Origin: Argentina anserina
Lineage: Eukaryota; Streptophyta; Magnoliopsida; Rosales; Rosaceae
Length of the DNA stretch: 64,000 nucleotides
Direction: 5' to 3'
Assembly: GCF_933775445.1 (NCBI RefSeq)
Contig: NC_065874.1
Location: 29,706,501-29,770,500 of the forward strand
Shown here: piece after piece, positions 51,361 through 62,191 of the stretch
How the letters are laid out: each line of letters begins with the position of its first letter
How positions within the stretch are numbered: position 1 is the first letter of the stretch
Made by a program: the position numbers and the translations under genes
The notes under the pieces: generated by a model
Seen by the model: only the letters and a program-made list of their open reading frames with translations
The model's database searches: none
Told to the model about the DNA's origin: nothing

Positions 51361-53079
51361 TCATGTCCTAAAAAAAGGTAACATCCATAGTGACATAGTA
51401 CTTCCGGGTAGGTGGATGATAGCACCGATACCATTTCTGATGTCCTCCATATCCAACAAACACACATTTAATTGCCCGGGCATCCAACTTGGATCGCTGA
51501 TGTTGTGGAAGATTGACAAAAGCAACACAACTGAAAACACGGGCAGGAAGAGTAAGAAAAGAGGGTAAGGAGACATGAGATGCAAGCACCTCATATGAAA
51601 CTTTTCCCTGAAGGACACGAGATGGAAGACGATTAATGAGGTAGGCAGAAGTTATGACAGCATCACCCCAAATGTATTTAGGCATATGGACACTAAAAAG
51701 AATACACCGAGCCATATCAAGTAAATGACGATTTTTTCTTTTAGAAACACCATTCTGCTCAAGTGTATAAGGACATATTGTCTGATGAACAATCCCGTGT
51801 GTGGTAAAGAACGCTTGGAAGACATGATTCACATATTCCCCACCCATTATCAGAACGAAGAACTCTAATTGCGGCATTATATTGGGTTTGGACAGTGGTA
51901 TAGAAGGCCTGAAATGCCGAAAAAACCTCATCTTTGATTTTTTCTTTTAGAAACACCATTCTGCTCAAGTGTATAAGGACATGTTATCTGATGAACAATC
52001 CCGTGTGTGGTAAAGAACGCTTGGAAGACATTATTCACATATTCCCCACCCATTATCAGAACGAAGAACTCTAATTGCGGCATTATATTGGGTTTGGACA
52101 GTGGTATAGAAGGCCTGAAATGCCGAAAAAACCTCATCTTTAGTTTTAAGAAGAACAATCCATGAAATGCGTGTGCAATCATCAATAAATGACACATAAT
52201 ACCGCATTCTAGACACAGTAGACTCTTTGGAGGGGCCCAATCAGAATGAATTAATTCAAAATGAATAGTACTTTGATTAGAAGTATTAGGGAAATAGGTA
52301 GACCGATGACTCTTGCCCAAAACACATGTCTCACAACATAAAGAAGACTCATCCACACTAATAAACAAAGTAGGCATAGATTTTTTCATAACACTAAAAG
52401 ATGGATGCCTTAAGCGACGATGCCATAACCAAACTTCACTTAGCTTGTCAGAAATGGAGATTAAAGCGATCCGAGACTGTGACCCTAGTTTCTCCCCCGC
52501 ATATGTCTGATCCAGATGAAACAACCTGCCCCTTAGATACCCCTGATGAATGAACTCCCTGGTGAGAAGATCCTGAAATATCACATACATAGGAAAAAAT
52601 GTTACAGAACACTTAGCGTCAGTGTTCACTTGTGGGACAGAGAGCAAATGATGAGATAAAGCAGGTATATATAGCACATTGTGAAGCTCTATTGTGGGAG
52701 TAATACGAACGGATCATGTCCCTAACACAGGGAATGTCTCACCATTAGCATTTGTAACATATGGTATTGGTGGTGGAGACAATACGGTAAAATAAGATTT
52801 GTCATAAGGCATATGATCAGACGCGCCAGAATCAATAATCCATGTATCAAAGCCAACAAAGTTAGAGATGTGTAAAGCCATACCAATTTTATCACGACGA
52901 GCGATGGATGCGGTAGGTGGTGCGCAACCTTCTATATGATGATCACGTCCAATGACACCATATATATCCGGTTCCTGAATGAATTGAATAGTTGTTTGCC
53001 TTGGGACGATAATTAGGTCTTTTAGGCCGAATGTGTGGATACAACTTCCAACAGGTCGCACGAGCATGGTTAGTATCAT
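51361..53079 (-). pseudogene. Copia protease, GAG-pre-integrase and integrase region, broken
   Basis: Protease: FDTWIIDSGASDHM near 52830 (DSGA active site). Zinc-binding pre-integrase: LWHRRLRHPSF...CETCVLGKSHRSTYF (HHCC type) near 52300-52450. Integrase core: a Thr/Ser-Trp segment and RSDNGWGI near 51860 and again near 52060, the second copy arising from the 206-bp tandem duplication. The downstream part carries RLPSRVLQGKVSYEVL, typical of the integrase C-terminal side. A stop (TGA) before the MLYIPALSHH stretch and the duplication shift the frame, so no full integrase can be made. Confidence 0.8.
51730..52141 (-). repeat. 206-bp tandem duplication inside the integrase
   Basis: ATTTTTTCTTTTAGAAACAC starts at 51731 and 51937, and the two units match almost base for base to the CCTCATCTTT at 51935 and 52141. 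The differences are few (for example CATATTGTCTG versus CATGTTATCTG). 206 is not divisible by 3, so the second unit shifts the pol frame. Confidence 0.9.
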
Positions 53080-53911
53080 GGCAATAAGAGCAAGGAGGAC
53101 GAGGGTGATCCCTGAAGCCAGGTGGTGGGCCTTGCTGATGAAGTGGAGCCGAAGTGGCTAGCGGAAGGGATGGTGCTGGAGATCTAGTATGAACAGCAAG
53201 GCTGGAAACTACAACTTGTATCTGATGAAGACTTTCCTGCTGAGACTCATCCTTACGGATATATATGAAAGCGGTGATGAGACTTGGAGGTTCGATCTTT
53301 ATGAGCAATTCTCCTTTTGCACTGTTATGCTTGGCATCTAGACCTCTCAAGAAATGGTGAACGCGCTCAAGCTCCTTCTCTTTTTGGTACCAAAAAATAT
53401 CCTCCTGATACTTGATCATGCAAGGACGTTTCGTATCAATCTCAGCCCAAATATTTTTCAATTTGGTGAAATATTGCACCACTGGTTGCCCATCATGTTG
53501 CATCGCCAAAGCTGTGCACATTAACTCATGAACCTGTATGAAATCAGAGTCATTAGTATATAATTCTTCCAGTGTTTGCCTTATTACCTGCGCAGTGGTA
53601 CATGACTCGACCAGATCAACGATCTCGTCATTCATAGTTTTCCACAAGACTGACATGACAAGACCATCTTCGTCGTCCCACTTAGTGTAGGCAACAATAT
53701 CATCTTTACTAGGAGCCATAGTTACTCCGGTTATATGCCCCATCTTGTGCATGCCTCGAAGATAAACGGTCATAATTCTCTTCCATTTACGGAAATTGGT
53801 TCCGTTGAGTTTGGCGCCCCCAAAGGAACCACTTTCAAAATTCTTAATAGAGACTTCAAATTGTGGGACGTTATTAATCTGAGAATTGTCTGTATCGGCT
53901 CCAGAACCCAT
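52943..53911 (-). CDS. Copia gag
   Basis: 322 codons starting MGSGADTDNS, about 600 bases after the primer-binding site. Residues about 35-190 form a UBN2/retrotran_gag-like helical region with LNGTNFRKWKRIMTVYLRG. A zinc knuckle CSYCHDTNHARATC (CX2CX4HX4C, all ligands present) lies near residue 280. Gag packages the element RNA in virus-like particles. Downstream the frame passes into another frame for the protease, so gag itself looks open but gag-pol is not. Confidence 0.8.
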   Translation of the reverse strand: MGSGADTDNSQINNVPQFEVSIKNFESGSFGGAKLNGTNFRKWKRIMTVYLRGMHKMGHITGVTMAPSKDDIVAYTKWDDEDGLVMSVLWKTMNDEIVDLVESCTTAQVIRQTLEELYTNDSDFIQVHELMCTALAMQHDGQPVVQYFTKLKNIWAEIDTKRPCMIKYQEDIFWYQKEKELERVHHFLRGLDAKHNSAKGELLIKIEPPSLITAFIYIRKDESQQESLHQIQVVVSSLAVHTRSPAPSLPLATSAPLHQQGPPPGFRDHPRPPCSYCHDTNHARATCWKLYPHIRPKRPNYRPKANNYSIHSGTGYIWCHWT

Positions 53912-54039
53912 TGAAAAATGAAAGAATCAGGATTGATGCAGCGGAAACACAAAAAAAAGGTTTGAACATGTCTTGGGTGCACCTGCACTGTCGGTGAACC
54001 TACATTGACAACCAAGATCATAGAATTCGAGTCGGACGC

Positions 54040-54140
54040 GGGCCGGGTCAGAAACAGACCAGGTCGGGTCGGGTCAGAAGCATACCGGGTTGGGTCGAAA
54101 GCAGACCGGGTCGGGTTGAAAGCAGGCCGGGTCGTTCGAA
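54040..54140 (-). repeat. 21-bp minisatellite in the copia leader
   Basis: Units of the type ACCGGGTCGGGTTGAAAGCAG start at 54084, 54105 and 54126 with related copies before them, an exact 21-base period (7 codons). On the minus strand it reads as repeats of (S/F)DPTR(X)A. It lies between the primer-binding site and gag in an untranslated leader. The adjoining 54160-54470 is very GC-rich (many CGACG/GTCG words), with open frames on both strands that are probably composition artefacts. Confidence 0.75.
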
Positions 54141-54631
54141 CGCGGGGCGAAAAATTTCGCCAAATTATTTGAGGAAGACGGGCCGGGTCGGGATGTCGTC
54201 GACCGGGTGGCAGACGCGGCAAACGACAGAGGTGGAGCGCGACCGGAGAACGTCGGACAGCGGACGTCGAGCGGTGGCTTCGTCGACAGTGGCTTCGTGT
54301 GCGTGTGTCGTCGCCGGGAGGGCGGGCACCGGCGCCGACCGTAGCAGAGGGAAGCGACGACCTGGCAGACGACGGAGCGGAGACGACCGGGCAGACGACG
54401 TCGAGCAGTGGCTTCGACGAGCGGGAGTGGCACGGCGGAGAAGCAAGCGCTCGGCGGTCAAAAACAAAAAAACCCAGAAAAAAACCCAGGAAAACAGAGG
54501 CTCAGCAAGAGCTCTGATACCAACTCAAAATGGTATATTGCTTTGATTAATTGGTAAGCTAATTACATCATGATCTATATATACAACTAATTACCACAAA
54601 TTGCACAAATCACGTTCGTAAATCACGCACT

Positions 54632-55225
54632 ATATTGGAGAGGAGAGATCCCACATCTAAGAAGTGACAATGAAAATAAAGCTTATAAGTGGGTGGATAA
54701 TACCTAATTGTACCGAGGCCTTTTGTGATTAAAACCCAACACATGTGAGGTGGCTAAGTTGAGACAATATCGGTACAGTTGGTCCACGGGCCACGCTTGT
54801 CGTTGTTTAACATGGTATCAGAGCGGGTCTCTCTCCAGTCGCGCCTCGAATCTGTCGTGGGCCCGAGTTGGGTGTCACTTTGTCATGGGCCAAAGGTGGG
54901 TGTCATTATCATGTCATCGAAGAGTTTCCGATTAGATGGTCGCCAAGTGTCGTTGGTTACTGGACCTTGGTTTATTTCGTCCCAGTGTGTGGGATGTTAA
55001 TCTGTCACGTGCAGACCTAAAAATTAGGTTGCACGTGAGGGGACGTGTTAGAGAGGAGAGATCTCACATCTAAGAAGTGACAAAGAAAATAAAGCTTATA
55101 AGTGGGTGGATAATACCAAATTGTACCGAGGCCTTTTGTGATTAAAACCCAACAGCTGTGAGGTGGCTAAGTTGGGACAATATCAGTACAGTTGGTCCAC
55201 GGGCCACGCTTGTCGTTGTTTAACA
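54632..55225 (+). mobile_element. TRIM-1: miniature LTR retrotransposon, 594 bp
   Basis: LTRs of about 180 bp at 54632-54812 and 55046-55225, both carrying GAGAGGAGAGATC, AGTGGGTGGATAATACC and GGCCACGCTTGTCGTTGTTT and ending AACA. The right LTR begins TGTTAGAGAGG; the left begins with a damaged TATTGGAGAGG. PBS TGGTATCAGAGC at 54813-54824; polypurine stretch GTGAGGGGACG before the right LTR. The interior is 233 bp and non-coding. GATCT follows the right LTR (55226-55230). The copia element lies directly at its damaged left end. Confidence 0.85.
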
Positions 55226-55230
55226 GATCT

Positions 55231-56263
55231 TTGTATTCGATTCCTTCGCAATTCCATTTCCTCTTCTTCGTGACGCAATTTCATTTCTATAAATACTAAA
55301 TAGTGTATCTATGTACGCATTCACTGGGTAGCATATATCTGACCTAAGACTTCATTTAGAAAACATTTCAGTGATCAGACTAATACTGGGTTCCCCAGAA
55401 ACAGGGGAAAGAAACAAATAGCCTGATGTTTGATCTTGAGGATTAATTCTATTTGCCTCTTCGAGGACGATGCAGTTTCATTATTCGATCTATATTAATA
55501 TACTAGACGTATCACTAGTCCGGTTAATGAGTATATATGCACTACACCACAATGACCTAAGATTTGAAAATATTATGAATCCTATGTAACAGCCTTCACC
55601 TTCAGCGATGTCATCAGTGACACAATCTCTTTTCCATTTTTTTTTTTTTGAGATTAATGCTCTTGAATTCTGAGAAAAACCCTAGATCGAAATAGTCCGA
55701 GGTTTTCATTCTCGATCGTATTAATCCTTGATAGGCATCTCACGCAAGCTAAAGGCTAAGGTGTCGAAGCTCTGCAGAAACCAGAAAACACGCAGCAACT
55801 GCATGCGAATTACATGTAGCTTGAACTGCTGCATGTGCCAACTGTTAGCTCTGAAAACTACACGCGCCGCCTACGTTCCATGAAACTGCTTCTGCCGTCA
55901 CTCCTCGTGTTCCCACTACCTCTCCACGTGGCGACCATTCCGGCCACCTAATGACCTACGTCGCGCGGCTAAGCCATGCATGCATGGCTTCTCTAGTTGC
56001 CTCCCTTGGTGGGTTTTCTTCTTTGAGGAGGAGGAGGAGGAAAGTTAACCAGGGTTAGTTTTGCTTTTCGGGGTTTCTTTTTCACGTGGCGGATGTCTGT
56101 TTCATGAAGGAAGCAGTTGAAGAGAACTGCTTGCCAGCAAGACTTTACAGGTGGACACATGCCGAAGGTCTGAAGTAATCTCAGGTTGCCCCTACTAGCT
56201 TTATTTAGCTGATTGTCATCTTCCACGTTATAATGCTATCGTTCGCCGCGTGTTGAGAAAATC
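55231..56263. other. No gene recognised; promoter-like GC patch
   Basis: 55800-56000 is richer in CACGTGG, CGCGCGGC and GCATGCATGCATGG words, as seen near plant promoters, but no coding frame follows on either strand before the transposon at 56273. The minus-strand open stretch 55993-56226 (77 codons) has no recognised domain. Confidence 0.35.
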
Positions 56264-56272
56264 AAGTTTGGT

Positions 56273-56982
56273 GTCTGTTCGAAATATCGGCGATATGGCC
56301 GATATATTCCCGATATATCGCTGATATTTCGAATCCGATACGATAAGAGCATATCGGTCAAAATTTATCGGTCAACGTAAAAATGATGGTCAATGTTCAA
56401 ATATCGGTCAAACTTTGATTTTTTATTATTTTTTCAATTTTTGTTTAATTTTTTAATATTTATTTCCTCTTTTTTTTGAAAAACTTATATATTTTTTCAT
56501 TTTTTCATATATATTTTTAATTTATATAAATTTTAAATATATATGATGAATTTCAAGTCTAAATAATCATTCTTAAATACCTATTTTTATTATTAGATGT
56601 CGTTCGTGTACTTTAATTGTCATTAAATCAAGTATTTATTTTCTTTAGTTTACTTAGTACCGTTTTTTTAGTTTATTTGGTACATATTGAAGTATAATTT
56701 TATAAATTTTATTGAAAATAATCATTCTTAAATACCTATTTTTATTATTAGATGTCGTTCGTGTACTTTAATTGTCATTAAATCAAGTATTTATTTTCTT
56801 TAGTTTACTTAGTACCGTTTTTTTAGTTTATTTGGTACATATTGAAGTATAATTTTATAAATTTTATTGAAAATAAGCAAATTCGATAAAATCGATATAT
56901 CCCCGATAAAACCGATATATCCCCCGATATATCATTTTACCTCTCGACCGATACGATGCCGAAAACGATATTTAGACCATTG
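56273..56982. mobile_element. MULE-like element, same family as 13303-14313
   Basis: The left end GTCTGTTCGAAATATCGGCG and the right end (complement CAATGGTCTAAATATCGTTT) match the termini of the element in SDR copy B. The flanks AGTTTGGT (56265-56272) and AGCTTGGT (56983-56990) are an 8-base near-perfect duplication. Ends are packed with CCGATATATC units. No transposase and no captured segment; the core is AT-rich and contains a 155-bp tandem duplication. Confidence 0.7.
56564..56873 (+). repeat. 155-bp tandem duplication, two near-identical units
   Basis: TAATCATTCTTAAATACC starts at 56564 and 56719, and the units read the same throughout by eye (GATGTCGTTCGTGTAC, TTAGTACCGTTTTTTTAG, TTTTATTGAAAATA). 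Near-identity suggests a recent event relative to the surrounding diverged element. Confidence 0.85.
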
Positions 56983-57339
56983 AGCTTGGTAATATGCCTA
57001 ATCAAAATCATTTTCTACTAGCAGTAAACACACCGGGGTGCAAATAAAAAAAGTATAAAAAAAAGTTGGAAGTTAATACATAGAGAAAACCACCAATTAA
57101 CCCACCCATATCCTCAATAATCGGATTTATATTCTAAAAATATTTTTTATTTTTTACCTTTACCACTTTAACCTCATAATATGACTTTTATCAAGAAGTA
57201 ACTGAATATAAATGAAGGGAGTTATGTAATTACCTTAGTGACAGTTCCATATACCAAATTATAGTTAGAGCTTGAAAAAATATAGAGGGTTTGTGGTTAG
57301 AGCTCACTATTTAAAATTCCTCCCACACTCAATTACGTT

Positions 57340-57593
57340 AATATTTTTTATTATTTTTTATTTTTGATTTACTATTCTAATTATTTGTATAGTATAATTT
57401 ATAGTTCTAGAATTTTAATAAATCAAGGTATATGTGGTATTTTTAGGATGAGTAGTTACATATGTGGAATTGCTTTAATATCAAGAGATAAGCAATTTTT
57501 TTTACTAAATCCACCTACTGTATCTGCATTTTGTTCAGTTGATTTAGCTATTTGTAATTAAAAAATTGATTTAGTTACTTTATTTTTAGAAAA
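57340..57593 (+). repeat. 250-bp direct duplication, left copy
   Basis: From TTTTTGATTTACTATTCTAA through AATAAATCAAGGTATATGTG to TTACTTTATTTTTAGAAA; repeated at 61943-62191 with about a dozen differences. It lies immediately outside the left (3') LTR of the decayed copia element. Confidence 0.85.
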
Positions 57594-60500
57594 ATTATGT
57601 ATTATTGAATGATAGGGGGCCTATATATAAGTATTACAAAACCACAATCCCGTAGGATTCGAAGTCCTAATCTATTACGGAGATGCTAATCTATCTCCTA
57701 ACAGGAAACCTATTAGGCTAAGACACACACAAGGGTACAATAGTAATTCTCCCGGAACACTCCCCCTTGTGTCGCATGCCTAGGTTGCATGGTGCACACA
57801 TCGTTACCTCGGTAAAAACCTTGTCAAGCAAAATAAAAACCTCTTGGGTAAAAACAAAAGCTTGATTGAAGGGAAAAAGAGCACAATGCACCGTCTACAT
57901 TTGATAGCATCATGTAAGCTAGACTCCTCCTGAAGTCTACGAAACAACTCCCCCTGATTAGTGTCATAATCATGTAGTACAAAAAACAACGTATACACCG
58001 TTCATTACATGCTTCTCAAACGTAGTCTTGGGCTAATGATTAATCATTAATCTAGCCACACATCCTTAGATCATTCATGCTATACTTAGCCAAACTTAGA
58101 TCTTAGGAAACAAGATTGCATAACAACTCAAAACAAGAGTTTGCAATGAAAATCAGATTCTCGAGTAGAATGACCTTCACTCACTTAAACGCCCATAACT
58201 TTTTCGTCAAAATAGGTATCAGAGAACTGTAAAATGTTCTGGAAAGTAAGCACCCGTGGCTTTCCAGTGACATAAGGTTCACAACCTAATCCGATCGGAG
58301 CAGTTCACAGTGCTATGTCCAAGTTGACTGACTTGCAAATTTCCGGACAGAACTATCCTACTTTGCTAAAACGGCCATAACTCACTCAATATGATAGCTA
58401 TGAACGAATGGTTGGTGTCCCTGAAAAGTAGACGCATAGTTCTTTCCAACGGTACCAATTTCACTATATTTCATCGAGCGAGCTATCCTGTAGGTCTCGT
58501 TAAAGTTGACCTACGAAACTAGACAGATTCTGATTTGTCACATTTAATGTGTCTTTCGCGAAACGAATGGGGGAATGGACCAATGAATGACTGATTTTGG
58601 TCCAAGACGGAACCGTACGCATCCTCTACGCTACCAGTGTCGACTACTACACCAAGGCGTACGTTGATGTTGCTGGAGCTGCTGGCGGCATTGGTGTGGA
58701 TAGGATTTGTGTTGGTTCACTAAGTGTAGAACTAAACCCATGTCAAAGAAGCAATGCAAGTCCAATGACAATGCATAGGCGCATAGTTAATCACGTCATA
58801 ATGAAAGCAATAGTGTCCCAACAACACTAACATGTATGAATGTATAGCTCATTGAATCTCTTCATCATCTATACCTAGACGGAATAGAGAATCAAGAATT
58901 AGCTTCATATGAACACATATGGGTATGAGTTCTTGCAACCGATTGTACTACGTTCTCTCGAACGTCGCAATCTGATTACATAATCTCTCCGTGGTCTCGA
59001 GGCATTTAAAGTCCCTCGGGCACTCTCATATCTGCGTCAAGATCCCTTTACAGATATTCTATGACCACTATCATATGCTGCAAATCAGTTTTCATGGACA
59101 CTACTACTGATCAAGTAGCGGAAAGCAATTATGTCCATAACGAGAGAATATAACTCATCGTAGTCAATACTAGGATAATGAGACAATCTTTGCGCCATAA
59201 GTCCTGCATATATCGCATGACTTCATCTTTCTCATTACACTTACGAACAACGACCAACATAACAAGTCTAGTTCAGCATGTATTGATTCTTTCCACTTCG
59301 GTCAAGTTGCTCATCGTTGATACTTTACAACGAAATAAGAGCATAAGCGAATACATCATCAATCATGGGAGATCAATCCATTAAACACATGTGTGCGATG
59401 TATACGATCAATTTGTGAGAATTCTATTCTTCTCTAACATCAACCAAAGGAGTCTGTAGCGTTCCACATAAACTTAGTTGATACACATGTTTAGAGAATA
59501 TCTCTTGATGATGGGCGAAATACTTGTGCCTACGCACTTCGCTTCTTTCTGGTTTTGATTCCAGAGAATAATGGTCTCCCCCTCATCTAGGTAGGAGCTA
59601 AGACCGAAGCTATGACCCTTATTAGTCCATCTTTGCGTTTGCCGCCCTTGTTTTGTGGTGCAATACCACGGGCGCCGACAACAACACAGCGTACGATGGT
59701 GCCATCGCCGGCTTCCTTCCCACTGTCAGGGATGGTGCCAACGGTGCTAGGACCAGGTCATATGAAATTCTCTCATATTCTGAGAGTTCCAACCTTACCG
59801 GCACATCACAACATTTATGTGTGATCTCGTCACTTTCGCAATATCGGTAAAGTCATTGAGCATCGAATCTTTGAATTTCTGGAGGTAGATAATGCGTTGC
59901 ACATTTGCTCACTTTGAGTAGTGCGGGATCTTAATGAGACATAGTGCCACACCACGTCAATTCCTGGCGTTAAAACCGGAATGTGAGCATTCCATATCTT
60001 CCCCTAACGACGGGAAGTATGTCTCATCAAAGTGACCGTCTGCTAATATCGCAGGATAGAGATCAACGGTTGTAGATTGGAAATAGCGGACAAGTGTTGG
60101 TGATTCATAAATCATGACCAACCAGAATATTTAATCGTTTCAAGTAGACCCATTGAGATAACTACAATAGAGGCACATAAACAACTTTAACCAAATAGGC
60201 GTTTAATGAAAAGAACGTTGGGATCGTATCCAGTAACCATCTAGTACGCACTAAACGCTTGGCAAGTTGTGGGTCTAAAACGAATAAGTGTCACTGCATG
60301 CAACATCATTACATATCTCCATGCAAAAATCGGCAAGTCAGTACCCATAACCAAGCTCTGCTGGATCGTTCAGTGAATGAACATGAGGAATAATATGTTC
60401 AACGACGATCCCAGTAGACATGAAAAATGAAATCATCAAAGTCGTGGAGGTGAACTCTCCAACGGTAACCAATCAAATAGATTTGAGATGATAGGAAAGG

Positions 60501-61942
60501 TGGTGAGCCCTTAGGATGATGATCATAGCTAAAGACTTTAGCGAATGCAACGTTTCATGTGGAAAGCAAAACGACGTGTGACCAACGCGTCGATGCTCTT
60601 AACCTATACCATAAAAATACCGAAAAATTTTCGTATTCGGTTGGATATGGTCCACTAATGTCACCTTAAATACTTTGTAAGAATGGAATGTTCTCGGTTG
60701 GAGCCTTAGCAAATAAGGACTTCCTTGAAATCTAGCAAAAGAACAAGCTTTGCAAAATGAGCGATTGCCATCAGAGATTGTCATGGAGGCATTAGAAAAC
60801 ACGGGAGGCATCACAAGCTCCTGTGAAGGAGGGGATGCCGCCACCGACGGCCTTAATGCCATGGAGCCGCCGAAATAGGCAGGCTCGGTCTCACCATGCA
60901 TGGCACAGATAGGCTCGGCCTCACCGTGTGGAGCATGGGTGAGGTGGTCCTCCAATCGCTTCGTGAACATGAAAAATAGATGATTATGTGAATTTCAAAG
61001 AACTCGAATCATCATATCTTGTTCAAAATGACCAAAAATGATCATGTCAAAACCGAGAAGACAGTAAAACCGAACCCATGATTCAAAGAATCTTGAGTTA
61101 CATAAAGCTACTGCTGCAGGCAAGAAAAACTATGTCTGCAGGCTAACAAAGCTACTGTCAAAGCTTGAAAAAGATAATGTCAATGAAATCTGATAGATTT
61201 ATTCCTCTCAATTCTTAACACAAATATCAAGATGAAAATCCATCATTGGCATGTTTGGCCTTTAAAACTTAACAAGGCACGAAGATATAGAACACAATCT
61301 CCGTACGAGATCCGTAAAACAACTACTGGAGCCGTAGGACAGTGTGGGTGGTTACGCAATTAGCAAGACACTCGATTTCACGGCGGGACATTCTCAAAAT
61401 GAAGATTAAGAGAGTCAACGACGCGGTGAACTTCTCTACACAATACGCCGTATGATATTGTAAGAGGGGGGATTGAAACAAATGTGCAATCCCATCGAGT
61501 GTATCACATGGCACTAGAACTACATTCTTCAACTTAAGAGTTGGAAAAACATGGTATTGGAGCAGTTGAATACCAAACAATTTAAGTGGTAAAGACCATC
61601 CAATTGGTGCGGGTGGTCACCAATAATAATAAAATCGTCGTTGTGGAACGCTGACGGGAAGATGTCGGAGGCCGGAGACGACGGCAGCCGGCGGTGGAGA
61701 AGAAAAAATTTCTAGGGCTCTAAAAGTTCAGGGTTTTAGGGCAAAGTGCGTGATAACGTGTTTCAGGATGAAATAATTGTGTATTATTGAATGATATGGG
61801 GGCCTATATATAGGCATTACAAAACCACAATCCCGTAGGATTCGGAGTCCTAATCTATTACGGAGATGCTAATCTATCTCCTAACAGGAAACCTATTAGG
61901 CTAAGACACACATAAGGGTAGAATAGTAATTATCCCGAAACA
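57594..61942 (-). mobile_element. Old, decayed Ty1/copia element
   Basis: The 5' LTR at 61759-61942 (184 bp, minus strand TGTTTCGGGATAAT...CATCCTGAAACA) and the 3' LTR at about 57594-57759 share TATTACGGAGATGCTAATCT and GAAACCTATTAGGCTAAGAC. The 3' LTR lacks the last roughly 16 bases. The polypurine tract CACAAGGGGGAG (minus) adjoins the 3' LTR at 57762-57773. The likely PBS region (CGTTATCACGCACTTTGC, minus) adjoins the 5' LTR and is not the usual tRNA-iMet type. Coding relics include a pre-integrase CKACSFARFQG near 60740 followed by integrase-like IQPNTKIFRYF; the remainder is riddled with stops. No usable protein. Confidence 0.8.
60599..60970 (-). pseudogene. Copia pre-integrase/integrase relic
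   Basis: 123 open codons. The C-terminal third (CKACSFARFQGSPYL, then HIQPNTKIFRYFYGIG) corresponds to the zinc-finger end and first strand of the copia integrase, where the family has 'C.AC..AK.Q.RP' and 'GPI.P..GPFRYFMVLVD'. The frame then breaks. The preceding part (His, Glu, Pro and Met rich) is the variable linker. Confidence 0.55.
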
Positions 61943-62191
61943 GTTTTTATTTTTTATTTTTTGATTTACTATTCTAACTATTTGTATAGTATAATTTATA
62001 GTTCTAGAATTTTAATAAATCAAGGTATATGTGGTATTTTTAGGATGAGCAGTTACATATGTGGAATTGGTTTAATATCAAGAGATAAGCATTTTTTTTG
62101 TACTAAATCCACCTACTGTATCTGCATTTTGTTCAGTTGATTTTGCTATTTGTAATTAAAAAAATTGATTTAGTTACTTTATTTTTAGAAA
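61943..62191 (+). repeat. 250-bp direct duplication, right copy
   Basis: Begins directly after the terminal base of the 5' LTR and matches 57340-57593 in the same orientation, ending TTTATTTTTAGAAA. Confidence 0.85.

Larger units (their letters stand above)
49186..54631 (-). mobile_element. Ty1/copia retrotransposon with very short LTRs, defective
   Basis: The 3' LTR (49186-49308, about 123 bp) and 5' LTR (about 54523-54631) share CAATATACCATTTTGAGT at their ends and AATCATGATGTAATTAGCTT inside. The PBS TGGTATCAGAGC (54511-54522 on the minus strand) abuts the 5' LTR, and the polypurine tract CTTGAGGGGGAG (49309-49320) abuts the 3' LTR. Gag, protease, integrase, reverse transcriptase and RNase H follow in copia order. 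The pol frame is broken in several places, including a 206-bp tandem duplication. LTRs of about 110-120 bp are at the low end for copia. Confidence 0.9.

Noticed and set aside
54165..54546. Overlapping open frames of 72-125 codons on both strands
   Set aside because: Very GC-rich copia leader lacking stop codons by composition; no domain in any frame.
58597..58830. 77-codon plus-strand open frame with genic-looking start (VQDGTVRILYATSVDYYTK)
   Set aside because: Lies inside the decayed copia element, antisense to its coding direction, and shows no family I can name; possible captured fragment but unsupported.
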